From Intestinimonas aquisgranensis (GTDB taxonomy: Bacteria > Bacillota > Clostridia > Oscillospirales > Oscillospiraceae): DNA of 21,041 nt. Shown piece by piece: positions 20,217 to 21,041 of this stretch. The position numbers and the translations under genes are program-made. How positions within the stretch are numbered: the stretch's first letter is position 1; each line of letters begins with the position of its first letter. The stretch spans positions 1-21,041 of the forward strand of contig JAJEQY010000063.1 in assembly GCA_020687605.1 (NCBI GenBank). The letters run 5' to 3'. The notes under the pieces were generated by a model, which was given only the letters and a program-made list of their open reading frames with translations, did not search any database and was not told where the DNA came from.

Positions 20217-20949
20217 GCGCATCCGGCGGGCCTTTGACGCCGTCCGGGCCGACGAGGACCTAAAGCAAAAGACCCTGGACACCCTGGAGCGGCGGCAGAC
20301 CCGGTCCGCCCCCCGGCGGCGGCCTCTGGCCGTGGCCTTTGCCGCCCTGGCCCTGGTGGTGCTCACCACCGCCGGGGGACTGGCCTATACCACCCCCGCC
20401 GCCGCCGTCAGCGTGGACGCAGACGCCTCGGTGGAGCTGGCCGTCAACGCCTTCGGCCGGGTGGTGGGGGTGCGGTGCTATGACGACGACGCCCAGGCCG
20501 TGGTGGACGCCACCCCCGTCCTCCACCACGCCTGGACCCAGGCCGCCGCCGCCCTCTCCGATGCCCTCTCCGGCACCGACGGGGCCACCGTCACCGTCTC
20601 TGCCGACAGCGGCCACTGTGAGCGGCTCCTCTCCGACGGCGGGGCGGCCGGGCTCACCTGCTACGCCCTGGACCCGGAGACGGCTCAGGCCGCCCGGGAC
20701 GCCGGGCTCTCCCTGGGGAAGTACCGGGCCTATCTGGCCCTCTCCGCCCTGGACCCCACCGTCACCCAGGCCGACGCCGGGGAGATGACCATGGGGGAGC
20801 TCCAGCAGTGCATCGACGCCTGCCAGGGCCACGGCTACGGCTATGGCCAGCAGGACAGCGAACAGGCCCAGACCGCCGGGGAGACCACCTCCGCCGGTCA
20901 GGGCTACGGCGGCCATCACGGCCAGGGTCACGGCTACGGCCATGAGTAA
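20209..20949 (+). CDS. RsgI-like membrane anti-sigma factor with His/Gly/Tyr-rich tail
   Basis: The 246-residue protein has a short cytoplasmic head (1-38, MDERIRRAFDAVRADEDLKQ), one membrane helix (about 39-60) and an external domain. Just after the membrane it shows AAAVSVDADASVELAVNAFG, then RVVGVRCYDDDAQ, closely resembling the 'VD.NPS.EL.VN.F.RVV.V...N.D' signature of RsgI-family proteins. The head would bind the co-encoded sigma factor. The C-terminal 46 residues are unusual: CIDACQGHGYGYGQQ, a Glu/Thr linker, then GQGYGGHHGQGHGYGHE, a likely metal-binding tail. The start at 20209 uses GGAGGTG (20196-20202) and lies inside the 3' end of the sigma gene. RsgI proteins usually carry a ligand-sensing C-terminal module; here the tail may play that part. 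Confidence 0.85.
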   Translation: MDERIRRAFDAVRADEDLKQKTLDTLERRQTRSAPRRRPLAVAFAALALVVLTTAGGLAYTTPAAAVSVDADASVELAVNAFGRVVGVRCYDDDAQAVVDATPVLHHAWTQAAAALSDALSGTDGATVTVSADSGHCERLLSDGGAAGLTCYALDPETAQAARDAGLSLGKYRAYLALSALDPTVTQADAGEMTMGELQQCIDACQGHGYGYGQQDSEQAQTAGETTSAGQGYGGHHGQGHGYGHE

Positions 20950-20952
20950 AAA

Positions 20953-20999
20953 ACCGCCCCGCGCTCTGCCTTCGGCAGGGTGCGGGGCGGTCTGTTTTT
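20953..20999 (+). terminator. Terminator of the sigma / anti-sigma operon
   Basis: ACCGCCCCGC (20953-20962) pairs with GCGGGGCGGT (20982-20991), with an inner CTGCC-TTCG-GGCAG-like tetraloop hairpin, and is followed by a T run to 20999. It begins a few bases after the anti-sigma stop. Confidence 0.9.
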
Positions 21000-21021
21000 G
21001 CTATGCAAAAGCATAGCAAAA
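20996..21021. terminator. Second, bidirectional hairpin at the window end
   Basis: TTTTGCTATGC (20996-21006) and GCATAGCAAAA (21011-21021) form a perfect 11-bp stem with an AAAA loop. It overlaps the T run of the preceding terminator. It may serve as a terminator for a minus-strand gene beyond the window. Confidence 0.6.
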
Positions 21022-21041
21022 TTGGCCATGTGCCGCTTACA

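Overview
The window reads like a chromosome segment from a high-GC, Gram-positive gut Clostridium relative, probably Oscillospiraceae (Flavonifractor / Lawsonibacter / Intestinimonas-like). This is inferred from protein flavour: an SLH-domain surface protein, AAGGAGG ribosome sites, an RsgI-type anti-sigma and a Tn916/Tn1549-type element end. No taxonomic marker was searched.

Layout. (a) 1-~3545 is the integrase end of an integrative and conjugative element: sigma-70-like regulator, HTH regulator, a non-coding control region, excisionase and a tyrosine integrase. The element abuts the 3' end of a tRNA-Arg(CCU) gene on the minus strand, the likely attachment site. Three helically spaced ATTAGCA motifs lie between integrase and tRNA. 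(b) 3600-3830 holds a degenerate, chimeric tRNA-like sequence and two divergent consensus promoters, one for the tRNA transcript (minus) and one for typA (plus). (c) 3901-8423, plus strand: typA (BipA GTPase) and a large secreted SLH-anchored adhesin-like protein whose low-GC N-terminal half differs from its high-GC C-terminal half. (d) 8568-18430, all minus strand. In transcription order: shikimate kinase, DEAD-box RNA helicase, mnmG, mnmA, an MBL-fold hydrolase overlapping mnmA, a membrane zinc-ribbon/LRR protein and an SPFH/zinc-ribbon protein. mnmG and mnmA together modify the wobble uridine of tRNAs. The LRR and SPFH genes look translationally coupled and resemble a variant of the YdjG/YdjI membrane-stress pair. 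(e) 18431-18818 holds a 274-bp inverted-repeat-bounded structured element, placed exactly where a consensus promoter would start the shikimate kinase transcript. A lipoprotein gene (minus) follows. (f) 19452-20949, plus strand, is a compact three-gene unit: a secreted Cys/His/Gly-rich mini-protein, an ECF sigma factor and an RsgI-like membrane anti-sigma with a His/Gly/Tyr tail.

The most interesting material is non-coding. Three separate inverted-repeat-rich intergenic elements (15723-15853, 17734-17861, 18470-18743) punctuate the minus-strand genes, and the last two occupy 5' leaders. Among the proteins, the Cys-rich peptide / ECF sigma / RsgI-like cassette and the LRR-SPFH pair are the best candidates for undescribed systems.
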